From: Rhodocyclales bacterium
Lineage (GTDB): Bacteria > Pseudomonadota > Gammaproteobacteria > Burkholderiales > Rhodocyclaceae
NCBI GenBank assembly: GCA_016235765.1
Contig: JACRIZ010000111.1
Location: 1 to 38,404, forward strand
DNA: 38,404 bases
Direction of reading: 5' to 3'
This document shows, in pieces, positions 27,588 to 34,689 of the stretch; the first letter of the stretch is position 1, and every line of letters starts with the position of its first letter. A program made the translations under genes and the position numbers. The notes under the pieces were generated by a model. The model did not search any database. It saw nothing but the letters and a program-made list of their open reading frames with translations, and was not told the DNA's origin.

Positions 27588-27718
27588 TCCTGTTGCTGGC
27601 GTCGCCTGCACCAGACATGGTGCACTGCGGCTTGCAATCCATTGAAAATGGTAGCCAAATTGACGGAAAACGATAGCCGAAAAGGCAGTTGTCATATCTC
27701 GAGGATGAGGAGAGACTC

Positions 27719-28213
27719 ATGGATACGACGGTCAAGGGTGCCGATGGCATCCGGGAAAATCATCGCCACAACGAGTTGCTGGCCTGGGCAACGAGCAGGA
27801 TCGACCAACTCACCAGCGGCGAGTGCGCGCGGCAGCAGATTTGCGAACTCGTTGACTGGATGGCCTATTTCACACGCGAGCATTTCGGCTTCCAGGAACG
27901 CCTGCTGGCCGAGACCGCCAAACAGCGCGAGTACCTTGCCAACCGGGCTGCGGTGCATGGCGAGTTCCGCCGCCGACTGGCGCAGCTTTGCATCGACGGC
28001 ACGCGCGGCGATCGCACCGTGCCCGAGCGCCTGCGTGAGCTTTGCCACGACATTCTTGAAGATGCGCGCATCCAGCAGGAAGCCTTTTCCGAACTGGTGA
28101 GCGCCGGCGGCAAGCGCACGCGGCTGCGCGCGGATCCGCGTCGCGAGCGGCTCGCGATCGAGGCGCTGCAGATGTTCGATACCTACCCGCCGCCAGCGCG
28201 CGCGCCACATTAG
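27719..28213 (+). CDS. Degenerate hemerythrin-like protein
   Basis: A 164-residue all-helical protein. NHRHNELLAWATSRID, the YFTREHFGFQERLL helix and YLANRAAVHGEF align by eye with the di-iron helices of bacteriohemerythrins (IDxQHxxL, THFxxEExLM, YPxxxxHxxxHxxF). However, the Glu ligand position is Gln here and one of the paired His is missing. The C-terminal HDILED resembles the last His/Asp helix with one residue of shift. It may bind a single metal or none. GAGGATGAGGAG lies just before the ATG. A strong terminator follows. The family assignment is moderate and the function unknown. Confidence 0.55.
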   Translation: MDTTVKGADGIRENHRHNELLAWATSRIDQLTSGECARQQICELVDWMAYFTREHFGFQERLLAETAKQREYLANRAAVHGEFRRRLAQLCIDGTRGDRTVPERLRELCHDILEDARIQQEAFSELVSAGGKRTRLRADPRRERLAIEALQMFDTYPPPARAPH

Positions 28214-28229
28214 TCCAGGCCAAATGAGA

Positions 28230-28266
28230 AGCCCGTTCCTATGCTGACATGGGAACGGGCTTTTTC
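28230..28266 (+). terminator. Rho-independent terminator
   Basis: A perfect 10-base stem: AGCCCGTTCC (28230-28239) pairs with GGAACGGGCT (28252-28261), with a 12-base loop, followed by TTTTCC. It lies 17 bases after the hemerythrin-like stop and is the clearest intrinsic terminator in the window. Confidence 0.9.
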
Positions 28267-28577
28267 CTTTTAGCGGCATTTATCGCGCGCCCGCAATCGG
28301 ATTCAACTCGGCGCTGGCCTTTGCGGCCGAAGCCTGAACGGCTTCATCTAACTGATACTACGCGGCACTACGTTCGAATTGCCTCAGCGCTATGTTCCTC
28401 CTCGGAATCACGTCAAAGCGAACGCAATTCCAATCTAGCCCTCACTGCGATTGTTGTCAATGCGCGCGCGTGGTGCACCGCGTCGTCGGACGGCGACTGC
28501 TTTTCGCGCATGCGTGCGATGTTCTATCCTGCGCCTGTCGGGCGCTGGGCCCTCGTTGGCAAAAGGAAGCGGGAACG
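28267..28577. other. 311-base intergenic region without a recognisable gene
   Basis: No convincing coding sequence, tRNA or dispersed repeat was seen here. The only structure noted is a small hairpin, GAAGCC (28329-28334) with GGCTTC (28340-28345), not followed by a T run. It presumably holds the promoter for the DUF3617 gene, but no clear -35/-10 pair was identified. Base composition is somewhat more AT-rich in the first half than in neighbouring genes. Confidence 0.6.
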
Positions 28578-29147
28578 ATGAAGAAGACGATACTGGCCGC
28601 GGCCCTTGCGGTTAGCGCGGCGGGCGCATTGGCCGCCGCCGATCCGGCTATACGGCCAGGTCTCTGGGAGGTCAAGCTGGTGCGGCAAACCATGGACGGC
28701 CGCGACGTGACCGTGCTGGTACCTGCGGCGCTGGCCGGCTTCCAGCAACTGATGGGCAACTTGACGCCGCAGCAGCGCAAGCAGATGGAGGCGACCTTCG
28801 GCCGGCCGCCGACGACCACCACGCAGCGCATCTGCATCAGCGCCGAAATGGCGGCGGGCGACAGGCCGCTACTGCCGCCCGACGTGAAATGCGAACCGAC
28901 GGCCTTCAGCCGCGAGGCAGGCCGCGTCACCTTCGAGTTCAGTTGCGCCGAACAGGGACGCACGACGACCGGCAAGGGCGAAAGCATACTCGCCAGCGAA
29001 AGCGTATCGACGCGCATCGACATGGTCACCAATGATGCCAATGGCAAGCATACGTGGCAGAATCATTCCCAGGCAACCTATGTCGGCGCCGATTGCGGCA
29101 ACCTCAAGCCGGCCGACCAGGTCGTGCGCGAGGCGCCGAAGCAATAA
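28578..29147 (+). CDS. DUF3617 secreted protein
   Basis: A 189-residue exported protein. A signal peptide (MKKTILAAALAVSAAGALAAA, cleavage near residue 20) is followed by IRPGLWEVKL, the typical opening of DUF3617 proteins, two internal Cys (RICIS, VKCEP) and a final pair (FSCAE, ADCGN), probably disulfides. The function of the family is unknown. GGGAAC precedes the ATG weakly. It may be cotranscribed with the CZB gene 27 bases downstream. Confidence 0.88.
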   Translation: MKKTILAAALAVSAAGALAAADPAIRPGLWEVKLVRQTMDGRDVTVLVPAALAGFQQLMGNLTPQQRKQMEATFGRPPTTTTQRICISAEMAAGDRPLLPPDVKCEPTAFSREAGRVTFEFSCAEQGRTTTGKGESILASESVSTRIDMVTNDANGKHTWQNHSQATYVGADCGNLKPADQVVREAPKQ

Positions 29148-29174
29148 CGGATGTCGTATCGATAGGGGGAGCAC

Positions 29175-29612
29175 ATGGCACTGTTCGACTTCATGCGGGG
29201 TATCAGCTTTTTCCGGGGGAAGAGTACCGAGGGACTCACGCAAGACGACATCGACTTCGCCAAGTGGGTCGCCGCCCATCGCAACTGGCGGCGCCGACTC
29301 TCCGACTACATCCAGGGCAGCAGCCGGGAGGAATTGGACGAGAACCTCGTCTGCAAGGCGGATCGCTGCGACCTCGGCAAGTGGATAGCCGGCAACGGCA
29401 GCCGCTTCTACGGCAAGCTGCCGGTGTTCGGCAAGCTGCGCGACCACCACGTGCAGTTCCACCGCTGCGCCGGCCAAGTCGTGCGGGTATTCAAGAGCGA
29501 AGGCCAGCACGCGGCGACCAAGGCCCTGCATACGGAGTTCGACCTGGTGTCGCTGAAGGTCATCGAACACCTGGAATCCCTCGAAAACGAGGTCAAGGGC
29601 CGGGCTTCCTGA
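29175..29612 (+). CDS. Standalone CZB (zinc-binding chemoreceptor) domain protein
   Basis: A 145-residue soluble protein consisting almost entirely of a CZB domain. VAAHRNWRRRLSDYI gives the first His, CDLGKWIAG the Cys, and LRDHHVQFHRCAG the remaining His ligands of the known 3His/Cys zinc site. CZB domains usually regulate chemoreceptors or diguanylate cyclases by zinc (or hypochlorite) sensing; here no effector is fused. The PAS-GGDEF-EAL protein at 13188 is one conceivable partner, but this is speculation. A GGGGGAG site precedes the ATG. A degenerate repeat copy starts directly after the stop. Confidence 0.85.
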   Translation: MALFDFMRGISFFRGKSTEGLTQDDIDFAKWVAAHRNWRRRLSDYIQGSSREELDENLVCKADRCDLGKWIAGNGSRFYGKLPVFGKLRDHHVQFHRCAGQVVRVFKSEGQHAATKALHTEFDLVSLKVIEHLESLENEVKGRAS

Positions 29613-29637
29613 GGCGTATCACCGCGGCCGAAATTCG
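29613..29637 (+). repeat. Degenerate dispersed repeat after the CZB gene
   Basis: GGCGTATCACCGCGGC followed by CGAAATTCG; about 18 of 25 bases agree with the hypF copy. It begins directly after the CZB stop codon. Confidence 0.45.
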
Positions 29638-29688
29638 CCATCGCAGCGTGCCGTCGATGGGAGTTCGGCTTGCCGGTTCGCGTTGGCG

Positions 29689-29708
29689 GGTGTTACCATG
29701 GTGTCACC
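29689..29708. promoter_or_regulatory. Imperfect palindrome upstream of the parD-like gene
   Basis: The 20-base dyad reads GGTGTTACCATGGTGTCACC; 16 of its 20 positions are symmetric around CCATGG. It lies 20 bases before the antitoxin ATG. Ribbon-helix-helix antitoxins normally bind such operators to repress their own operon, so this is a candidate site. Confidence 0.4.
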
Positions 29709-29727
29709 ATTCTACCGAGCGACCGGC

Positions 29728-30012
29728 ATGTCCACCACGTCACTGAAGCTCCCCGAGGAAACGAAACAGCGAGCCGTTGCGGCTGCCCAGAAGCAGGGTG
29801 TGTCGCCGCATGCGTTCATGGTCAATGCAATCGAGCAAGCCGCCGAGGCGGCGGAGCGGCGCGCCAAGTTTGTCGGCGAGGCACTGGCGGCGCGGGACGC
29901 GATACTGGCGACCGGCAAGGGCTACGATGCCGATGAGGTGCACGCCTATCTCAAGGCTCGTGTTGCCGGCAAGAAGGTCGCCAAGCCGAAGGCCAGGTCT
30001 TGGCGCGGCTGA
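29728..30012 (+). CDS. Ribbon-helix-helix antitoxin (ParD/CopG-like)
   Basis: A 94-residue protein. TTSLKLPEETKQRAVAAAQKQGVSPHAFMVNAIEQ is an RHH DNA-binding fold, followed by a charged helical toxin-binding tail ending VAGKKVAKPKARSWRG. An upstream in-frame ATG at 29698 is possible but lies inside the palindrome; ATG 29728 gives the normal RHH N-terminus. It overlaps the toxin start, as in ParDE operons. Confidence 0.85.
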   Translation: MSTTSLKLPEETKQRAVAAAQKQGVSPHAFMVNAIEQAAEAAERRAKFVGEALAARDAILATGKGYDADEVHAYLKARVAGKKVAKPKARSWRG

Positions 30013-30293
30013 CCTACTCGGCTCGTGCGCTTGCCGACCTTGAGCGACTCACCGACTTCCTGATCGAAACGGATCCTGCGGCTGCAGCGGCGACGGTTGG
30101 CCTGATCGAAGAGGCCATCACCCTGCTCAAGCGCCATCCGCTGGTCGGCCGCCCAGTCGAACATGGCTTGCGGGAACTCGTGATTTCGCGAGGCCGCACT
30201 GGCTACCTGGCTCTCTACAGCTTCGAGGAGGAGCACGATGCCGTGCTCATCCTCGCCATCCGCCATCAGCGCGAAGCCGGGTACCGGCCGTGA
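30000..30293 (+). CDS. RelE/ParE-family toxin
   Basis: A 97-residue toxin. RLTYSARALADLERLTDFLIE and HPLVGRPVEHGLRELVI, then VLILAIRHQREAGY, are standard for the ParE branch, which typically poisons gyrase; the RelE branch cleaves mRNA. The start is a TTG inside the antitoxin gene (13-base overlap); no ATG or GTG fits. Paired with the RHH antitoxin it forms a complete type II module. Confidence 0.86.
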   Translation: MARLTYSARALADLERLTDFLIETDPAAAAATVGLIEEAITLLKRHPLVGRPVEHGLRELVISRGRTGYLALYSFEEEHDAVLILAIRHQREAGYRP

Positions 30294-30300
30294 ACGTATA

Positions 30301-30325
30301 GGCGCATCGCTACGGCTGACCTTGG
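30301..30325 (+). repeat. Dispersed hairpin repeat abutting the yjdM stop
   Basis: GCG, CAT, CGC (30302-30310) followed by TACGGCTGACCTTGG. It ends one base before the yjdM stop codon (minus strand) and lies between yjdM and the ParE-like toxin. Confidence 0.75.
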
Positions 30326-30667
30326 TTACGCCTTCTTGACGAACTCCGACTTCAGGCCCATGGCGCCGATGCCGTCAATCTTGCAGTCGATGTCGTGGTC
30401 GCCGTCGACGAGGCGGATGTTCTTCACCTTGGTGCCGACCTTGACCACCGACGAGGAGCCCTTGACCTTGAGATCCTTGATGACGGTGACGGTGTCGCCG
30501 TCGGCGAGGAGGTTGCCGACGGCATCGCGCACTTCGCGCTTCTGCTCGGCGTCCGCCGCCGGTGCGTCCTTGCTCCATTCGTGGGCGCACTCGGGGCAGA
30601 CGTAGAGGCCACCGTCCTCATAGGTAAACTCCGACCCGCACTTCGGGCAAATCGGCAGGCCGCTCAT
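30326..30667 (-). CDS. yjdM: Zinc-ribbon protein YjdM (PhnA-like)
   Basis: A 113-residue protein with an N-terminal zinc ribbon ([13 protein letters not shown] and CPECAHEW) and the conserved body [25 protein letters not shown]; the end KSEFVKKA matches the YjdM/PhnA family. Although once named alkylphosphonate-uptake protein, its role is not settled. The ATG overlaps the leuD stop (ATGA), so it is the third gene of the leuC-leuD-yjdM operon. A dispersed repeat copy abuts its stop codon. Confidence 0.92.
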   Translation of the reverse strand: MSGLPICPKCGSEFTYEDGGLYVCPECAHEWSKDAPAADAEQKREVRDAVGNLLADGDTVTVIKDLKVKGSSSVVKVGTKVKNIRLVDGDHDIDCKIDGIGAMGLKSEFVKKA

Positions 30668-31302
30668 GCGAACAACCAGGGCTGGGCAGCCTTGTGCTTC
30701 GCCTCGAAGGCCTTGATCTCGTCGGCGTGCTGCAGCGTGAGACCAATCTCGTCGAGGCCGTTCAGCAGGCAGTGCTTGCGGTGCGGTGTGATGTCGAAGC
30801 TGAACCACTCGCCGGCGGGATTGCGCACAGTCTGCGTTTCGAGGTCCACGCGCAGCTTATAGTCTTTCTGCGCGGCGCATTCGCGGAACAGCTGGTCGAC
30901 GATTTCGGCGGAGGCGACGATCGGCAGGATGCCGTTCTTGTAGCAGTTGCCGAAGAAGATGTCGGCGAACGACGGCGCGATGATGACGCGAAAGCCGTAG
31001 TCCTCGATGGCCCAGGGCGCGTGTTCGCGGCTGGAACCGCAGCCGAAGTTGTCGCGGGCGAGCAGCACTTGTGCGCCCTGGTAGCGCTTCTGGTTGAGGA
31101 CGAAGTCCTTCTTCAGCGGCCGGTTCGTGCAGTCCATGCCCGGCTCGCCGACGTCGGCATAGCGCCACTCGTCGAAGAGATACGGCCCGAAGCCCGAGCG
31201 CTTGATCGACTTGAGGAACTGCTTGGGGATGATGGCGTCGGTGTCGACGTTGGCACGGTCGAGCGGGCAGACGAGGCCGTCGAGGGAGGTAAAGGGTTTC
31301 AT
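30664..31302 (-). CDS. leuD: 3-isopropylmalate dehydratase small subunit LeuD
   Basis: A 212-residue small subunit of isopropylmalate isomerase in leucine synthesis. [12 protein letters not shown] near residue 20, the loop [12 protein letters not shown] and [10 protein letters not shown] are the conserved swivel-domain motifs. It starts 2 bases after leuC. Upstream in-frame sequence on the same strand is only leuC shadow. Confidence 0.97.
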   Translation of the reverse strand: MKPFTSLDGLVCPLDRANVDTDAIIPKQFLKSIKRSGFGPYLFDEWRYADVGEPGMDCTNRPLKKDFVLNQKRYQGAQVLLARDNFGCGSSREHAPWAIEDYGFRVIIAPSFADIFFGNCYKNGILPIVASAEIVDQLFRECAAQKDYKLRVDLETQTVRNPAGEWFSFDITPHRKHCLLNGLDEIGLTLQHADEIKAFEAKHKAAQPWLFA

Positions 31303-31304
31303 GT

Positions 31305-32711
31305 TCAGAAGCTCCGGATGTCGACGAAGTGGCCGGCGATGGCGGCGGCGGCGGCCATCTCCGGGCTGACGAGATGCGTGCGGCCGCCGGCGCCCTGGCG
31401 GCCTTCGAAGTTGCGGTTCGAGGTCGAGGCGCAACGCTCGCCCGCGGCGAGGCGGTCGGCGTTCATGGCCAGGCACATCGAGCAGCCCGGCTCGCGCCAT
31501 TCGAAGCCGGCGTCGATGAACACCTGGTCGAGGCCTTCGGCCTCGGCCTGGCGCTTGACGATGCCGGAACCCGGCACCACCAGCACCTGGCGCACAGAGG
31601 CGGCCTTCTTCCGGCCCTTGGCCACTTTGGCGGCGGCGCGCAAGTCCTCGATGCGCGAGTTGGTGCAGGAGCCGATGAACACCTTATCCACGTTGATCTC
31701 GGTGATCGGCGTGTCGGCCTTGAGGCCCATGTACTGCAGGGCGCGTTCGATGCCGGCGCGCTTCTGCGCATCGGCTTCCTTCGCCGGATTCGGCACCCGG
31801 CCGCCCACGGCCAGCACCTGCTCGGGCGAGGTGCCCCAGGTGACCTGCGGCTCGATCTGCGCGGCGTCGAGTTCGACCACGGCGTCGAACTTCGCGTCGG
31901 CGTCCGATTGCAGCGTCTTCCAGTAGGCGACCGCCTTGTCCCAGTCGGCGCCCTTGGGGGCAAACTGCTTGCCCTTGAGGTATTCGAAGGTCTTCTCGTC
32001 CGGCGCGACGATGCCGGCGCGGGCGCCTGCCTCGATGGCCATGTTGCAGAGGGTCATCCGGCCTTCGATGGAGAGGCCGCGGATAGCCGAGCCGCCGAAC
32101 TCGATGGCGAAGCCCGTGCCGCCGGCGGTGCCGATCTTGCCGATGATGGCGAGCGCCACGTCCTTGGCGGTGACGCCGGCGCTCAAGCTGCCTTCGACCT
32201 TGACCAGCATGCGCCTGGAGCGCTTGGCGACCAGCGTCTGCGTGGCGAGCACGTGCTCGACTTCCGAAGTGCCGATGCCATGCGCGAGTGCGCCGAAGGC
32301 GCCGTGCGTCGAGGTGTGGCTGTCGCCGCAGACGACGGTCATGCCCGGCAGCGTGGTGCCGTTCTCCGGCCCGATGACGTGGATGATGCCCTGGTTGGCG
32401 TGCTTGAACGGAAAGTAGACGAGGGCGCCGAAATCCTTGATGTTGGCGTCGAGCGTCTCGACCTGCAGGCGCGAGATCGGGTCCTCGATGCCGCGGTCCC
32501 AATGATTGGTCGGCGTGTTGTGGTCGGGGTTGGCGACGATGCTGTCCTTGCGCCAGGCCTTGCGGCCCGCGAGACGCAGTCCTTCGAAGGCCTGCGGGCT
32601 GGTCACTTCGTGCATCAGGTGGCGGTCGATGTAGAGGAGGCAGGTGCCGTCCGCTTCCTCGCGGACCACGTGCGATTCCCAGAGTTTGTCGTAGAGCGTC
32701 TTGCCGGCCAT
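31305..32711 (-). CDS. leuC: 3-isopropylmalate dehydratase large subunit LeuC
   Basis: A 468-residue aconitase-family large subunit. Cys ligands of the [4Fe-4S] cluster are seen in IGSCTNSR and [21 protein letters not shown] is the usual substrate-binding block. AAGGAGAG precedes the ATG. It forms an operon with leuD and yjdM. The cimA gene for citramalate synthase lies about 2.3 kb beyond the operon end. LeuCD can also isomerise citramalate in the citramalate route to isoleucine, a plausible functional link. Confidence 0.97.
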   Translation of the reverse strand: MAGKTLYDKLWESHVVREEADGTCLLYIDRHLMHEVTSPQAFEGLRLAGRKAWRKDSIVANPDHNTPTNHWDRGIEDPISRLQVETLDANIKDFGALVYFPFKHANQGIIHVIGPENGTTLPGMTVVCGDSHTSTHGAFGALAHGIGTSEVEHVLATQTLVAKRSRRMLVKVEGSLSAGVTAKDVALAIIGKIGTAGGTGFAIEFGGSAIRGLSIEGRMTLCNMAIEAGARAGIVAPDEKTFEYLKGKQFAPKGADWDKAVAYWKTLQSDADAKFDAVVELDAAQIEPQVTWGTSPEQVLAVGGRVPNPAKEADAQKRAGIERALQYMGLKADTPITEINVDKVFIGSCTNSRIEDLRAAAKVAKGRKKAASVRQVLVVPGSGIVKRQAEAEGLDQVFIDAGFEWREPGCSMCLAMNADRLAAGERCASTSNRNFEGRQGAGGRTHLVSPEMAAAAAIAGHFVDIRSF

Positions 32712-32755
32712 GTCGGTCTCTCCTTGTTCGGGCGATGGCGCATCCTAGCGAAAGC

Positions 32756-32801
32756 TTGGTACCCTAACAAGGCTGGTAGTTATACTGGTACTGGAACTAA
32801 C
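32756..32801 (+). promoter_or_regulatory. Candidate promoter/operator of the XRE regulator
   Basis: In the 103-base gap between leuC and the divergent regulator, TTGGTA (32756-32761) and TATACT (32781-32786) form a possible promoter, although the 19-base spacing is long. Two related blocks, GGTACCCTAACAA (32758-32770) and GGTACTGGAACTAACA (32787-32802), repeat in the same direction. TAGTT (32777-32781) and AACTA (32795-32799) form a dyad around the -10. These are candidate autoregulatory sites. Confidence 0.4.
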
Positions 32802-32814
32802 ACCCAAACCCGAC

Positions 32815-33603
32815 ATGAGCACACAGAAAGAGCTCGGCGAATTCCTCCAGGCGGCGCGCAGCCGCCTCGCGCCCGAAGCCTTCGGCTTCGCCGCCGGCAG
32901 CCGCCGGCGCACGCAGGGCCTGCGCCGCGAGGAAGTGGCGCAACTCGCCGGCATCAGTCCCACCTGGTACACCTGGATCGAGCAGGGCCGGCCGGTCAAT
33001 GTCTCAACCGACGCGCTGGAGCGCCTCGCGCAGTCGCTGCGCCTGACGCGCTCCGAGCGCGCCTACCTGTTCGAACTGGCCGGCCGGCGCGACCCGGCGG
33101 GCGCGGCGCCGGAAAGCGATGCCTCTTCCGAACTGCTCGCCGCCATCGTCGGTGACATCGCCATTCCCGCCTACATCCTTGGCCGCACCTGGGACATGCT
33201 GGCCTGGAACAAGCCCGCTGCCGCGTTATTCACCGGCTGGCTCGACAAGCGCGCGAACCCGCACGAGCCGCCGCGCAACCTGCTGCGCTTCGTCTTCCTC
33301 GCGCCCGCCGCGCGCAAGTTCATCGTCGACTGGGAAACCCGCGCCAGCCGCATCGTCGCCGAGTTCCGCGCCGACTGCCGCACGCGCCTCGACGAACCCG
33401 CGCTGGCGCGCCTGATCGACGAACTCACGCAGGGCAGCCCCGAGTTCGCCCGCTACTGGAAGCAGCACCACGTCATGGAACGCCAGGGCGGCCGCCGCGA
33501 CTTCAACCACCCCAAGCGTGGCCTCGTCGCCTACCAGCAGGTGACGCTGTACCCCATGGACCAGGAACACATCAAGCTGGTGTTGCTGAAGCCGGAGGGG
33601 TGA
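32815..33603 (+). CDS. XRE-family regulator with MmyB-like ligand-binding domain
   Basis: A 262-residue regulator. The N-terminal helix-turn-helix (about 8-75; RRTQGLRREEVAQLAGISPTWYTWIEQG) is followed by an MmyB/MLTR-type PAS-like domain (about 105-260; AYILGRTWDMLAWNKPAAALF, FNHPKRGLVAYQQVTLYP). Members of this group in Streptomyces sense small lipophilic ligands and usually regulate a divergent oxidoreductase. Here the divergent gene is leuC, which is unusual. A dispersed repeat copy begins 1 base after the stop. Confidence 0.92.
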   Translation: MSTQKELGEFLQAARSRLAPEAFGFAAGSRRRTQGLRREEVAQLAGISPTWYTWIEQGRPVNVSTDALERLAQSLRLTRSERAYLFELAGRRDPAGAAPESDASSELLAAIVGDIAIPAYILGRTWDMLAWNKPAAALFTGWLDKRANPHEPPRNLLRFVFLAPAARKFIVDWETRASRIVAEFRADCRTRLDEPALARLIDELTQGSPEFARYWKQHHVMERQGGRRDFNHPKRGLVAYQQVTLYPMDQEHIKLVLLKPEG

Positions 33604-33604
33604 G

Positions 33605-33631
33605 AAAAGTCAGGCGTGGTAGGACGCCACC
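33605..33631 (-). repeat. Dispersed hairpin repeat after the XRE regulator
   Basis: AAAAGTCA then GGCGT (33612-33616), GGTAGG, ACGCC (33624-33628), ACC. It starts 1 base after the regulator's stop. Confidence 0.75.
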
Positions 33632-33719
33632 AATGGGTCAGGCCAGGACAACTGGTCGTCGCGCGGGTATGCTGTCGGCGTTTTGTAAGCCGTCAATCTA
33701 CGCGACGTTCGGTGAAAGA

Positions 33720-33866
33720 ATGGAATGGATAACTAAGCTGCTCGGTCTGGCCATTGGCTATTACGTCTTTCGCGGCATGCTTGGAAAGTCGCGGGAGGGC
33801 GACATGAAGATATTTCTGACGCTACTTGGGGTATTCGTGGCAGTCTTGGTCTTTCGCATCGCGTGA
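33720..33866 (+). CDS. Small membrane protein, hypothetical
   Basis: A 48-residue predicted protein: MEWITKLLGLAIGYYVFRG, a short basic loop and IFLTLLGVFVAVLVFRIA, giving two hydrophobic helices. The region before it is noncoding-like and contains a repeat copy, so the ATG at 33720 is the reasonable start. The next gene's GTG overlaps its stop (GTGA). I do not recognise the family. Confidence 0.5.
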   Translation: MEWITKLLGLAIGYYVFRGMLGKSREGDMKIFLTLLGVFVAVLVFRIA

Positions 33867-34207
33867 GTGATTTGATGCATAGATCGACCGCCATTGTCTT
33901 GCTTGTGCTTTTCCCCTCACTCGCACAAGCCTCCGAGGTGCTTCTGCTACATGTGTTCAATTCCCAAGGAAGCCACACGTACGCAATTCCCGTGACAAGG
34001 GCTGACCGTCTGCCCAAGTGGTTACCGCTGAACGAAAAGCCGCCGCTTGAAGTCGGTGCCGCGATCAAGGTGGCCATGCAGGCGCGCATCAAGCCGTCGC
34101 CAAAAGGGACCGAGTGGACGTTGGGAGAAGTGCGCTTGTCCAGAACAGCTTCGGGAGGGACTAAAGGTGCCAGGCTCGGCTTTTCGGGAAAAAGTCAGTC
34201 GTCGTGA
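33863..34207 (+). CDS. Small exported hypothetical protein
   Basis: A 114-residue protein from a GTG start, or 110 from ATG 33875. A signal-like segment (IVLLVLFPSLAQA) precedes a short domain of unknown kind (VLLLHVFNSQGSHTYAIPV). The C-terminal GFSGKSQSS and its stop codon are read from a dispersed repeat copy (34190-34215), so the original end may have been altered. Codon use is less GC-biased than that of the neighbours. Confidence 0.5.
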   Translation: MSDLMHRSTAIVLLVLFPSLAQASEVLLLHVFNSQGSHTYAIPVTRADRLPKWLPLNEKPPLEVGAAIKVAMQARIKPSPKGTEWTLGEVRLSRTASGGTKGARLGFSGKSQSS

Positions 34208-34215
34208 GACGTCGG
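34190..34215 (-). repeat. Dispersed hairpin repeat, left end of mini-cassette
   Basis: AAAAGTCAGTC followed by a hairpin CGTC, GTGA, GACG. It supplies stop codons to the exported hypothetical gene (+) and to the antitoxin relic (-). Confidence 0.75.
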
Positions 34216-34389
34216 CCGCTTGACCGCTTTGCCGGCAAGGCATGCTTCGAGATACCAGCGCATTTCCTTCCAAGAAATCGTATTACCGGAGGCGACGACT
34301 CGGGCGTAGCGTTCGCCGGCCTGAGCGTTGAACTCGGCGCTGTGTTCCCGATTCTGTCTATCCGGCGATGGTGTCGAAGTGTGTCGCAT
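34195..34389 (-). pseudogene. Truncated antitoxin relic
   Basis: A 64-codon open frame. Its C-terminal half (ARVVASGNTISWKEMRWYLEACLAGKAVKRP) resembles the tail of RHH antitoxins, e.g. ILATGKGYDADEVHAYLKARVAGKKVAKP in the gene at 29728. No DNA-binding N-terminus is present and no toxin gene follows. Its start lies next to one repeat copy and its final residues (SHDD) and stop codon are read from another. It is best read as a remnant enclosed by the inverted repeat pair. Confidence 0.5.
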
Positions 34390-34417
34390 GTGGCGTCCCA
34401 CCACGACTGACTTTTCG
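34390..34417 (+). repeat. Dispersed hairpin repeat, right end of mini-cassette
   Basis: GTGG, CGTC, CCAC (34390-34401), then CACGACTGACTTTTC. It is inverted relative to the copy at 34190, with 14 bases (AAAAGTCAGTCGTG / CACGACTGACTTTT) nearly fully complementary. It lies 8 bases beyond the brnA stop. Confidence 0.8.
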
Positions 34418-34425
34418 CGGCAGGG

Positions 34426-34689
34426 CTACCCGTGCAGCTTTTCCTGTAACCAGACCTTGATTAGCGACTGGTAGGGCACGTCGCGCGCATTGGCTGCCGC
34501 CTTGATGGAGTCGAGCAGATGCTGCGGCAGGCGCAGGGAAATCGTCTTGGTGGTCGGCTTCAGGTTCGGCAACACCGCACGCTTTGCCTTCGACCAATCG
34601 ACGTAGGCAGTCGAGTCCTGGCTTTCCCAGAATGCGCGTTCCTCGGCTTCGTTCTTGAACTTCGGAATCGTCTTAGTCAGCTTGCTCAT
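34426..34689 (-). CDS. brnA: BrnA-type antitoxin
   Basis: An 87-residue antitoxin: an N-terminal toxin-binding arm (FKNEAEERAFWESQDSTAYVDW) followed by a ribbon-helix-helix (TKTISLRLPQHLLDSIKAAANARDVPYQSLIKVWL). The ERAFWE...D pattern is typical of BrnA/CopG antitoxins. It overlaps the brnT end by 17 bases. A repeat copy lies 8 bases beyond its stop. Confidence 0.86.
   Translation of the reverse strand: MSKLTKTIPKFKNEAEERAFWESQDSTAYVDWSKAKRAVLPNLKPTTKTISLRLPQHLLDSIKAAANARDVPYQSLIKVWLQEKLHG

Larger units (their letters stand above)
34190..34417. mobile_element. Candidate 228-bp MITE-like cassette bounded by inverted repeats
   Basis: Two repeat copies in inverted orientation enclose about 175 bases whose only open frame is the antitoxin relic. 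The ends carry complementary AAAAGTCAGTCGTG / CACGACTGACTTTT. No transposase and no clear target-site duplication were seen, so mobility is inferred from the arrangement alone. Confidence 0.4.

Noticed and set aside
25032-27695. An 887-codon antisense frame spanning norD and the PPOX-like gene
   Set aside because: It crosses two clear genes on the other strand and encodes no known motif; it results from the GC-rich third-position bias.
28327-28347. The hairpin GAAGCC/GGCTTC in the intergenic region taken as a second terminator
   Set aside because: The stem is only 6 bases and no T run follows; the strong terminator at 28230 already ends the upstream transcript.
30002-30020. CGCGGCTGACCTACTC at the start of the ParE-like toxin resembles the repeat core
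   Set aside because: There is no hairpin before it, and RLTYS is the normal ParE N-terminus, so ordinary coding explains it.
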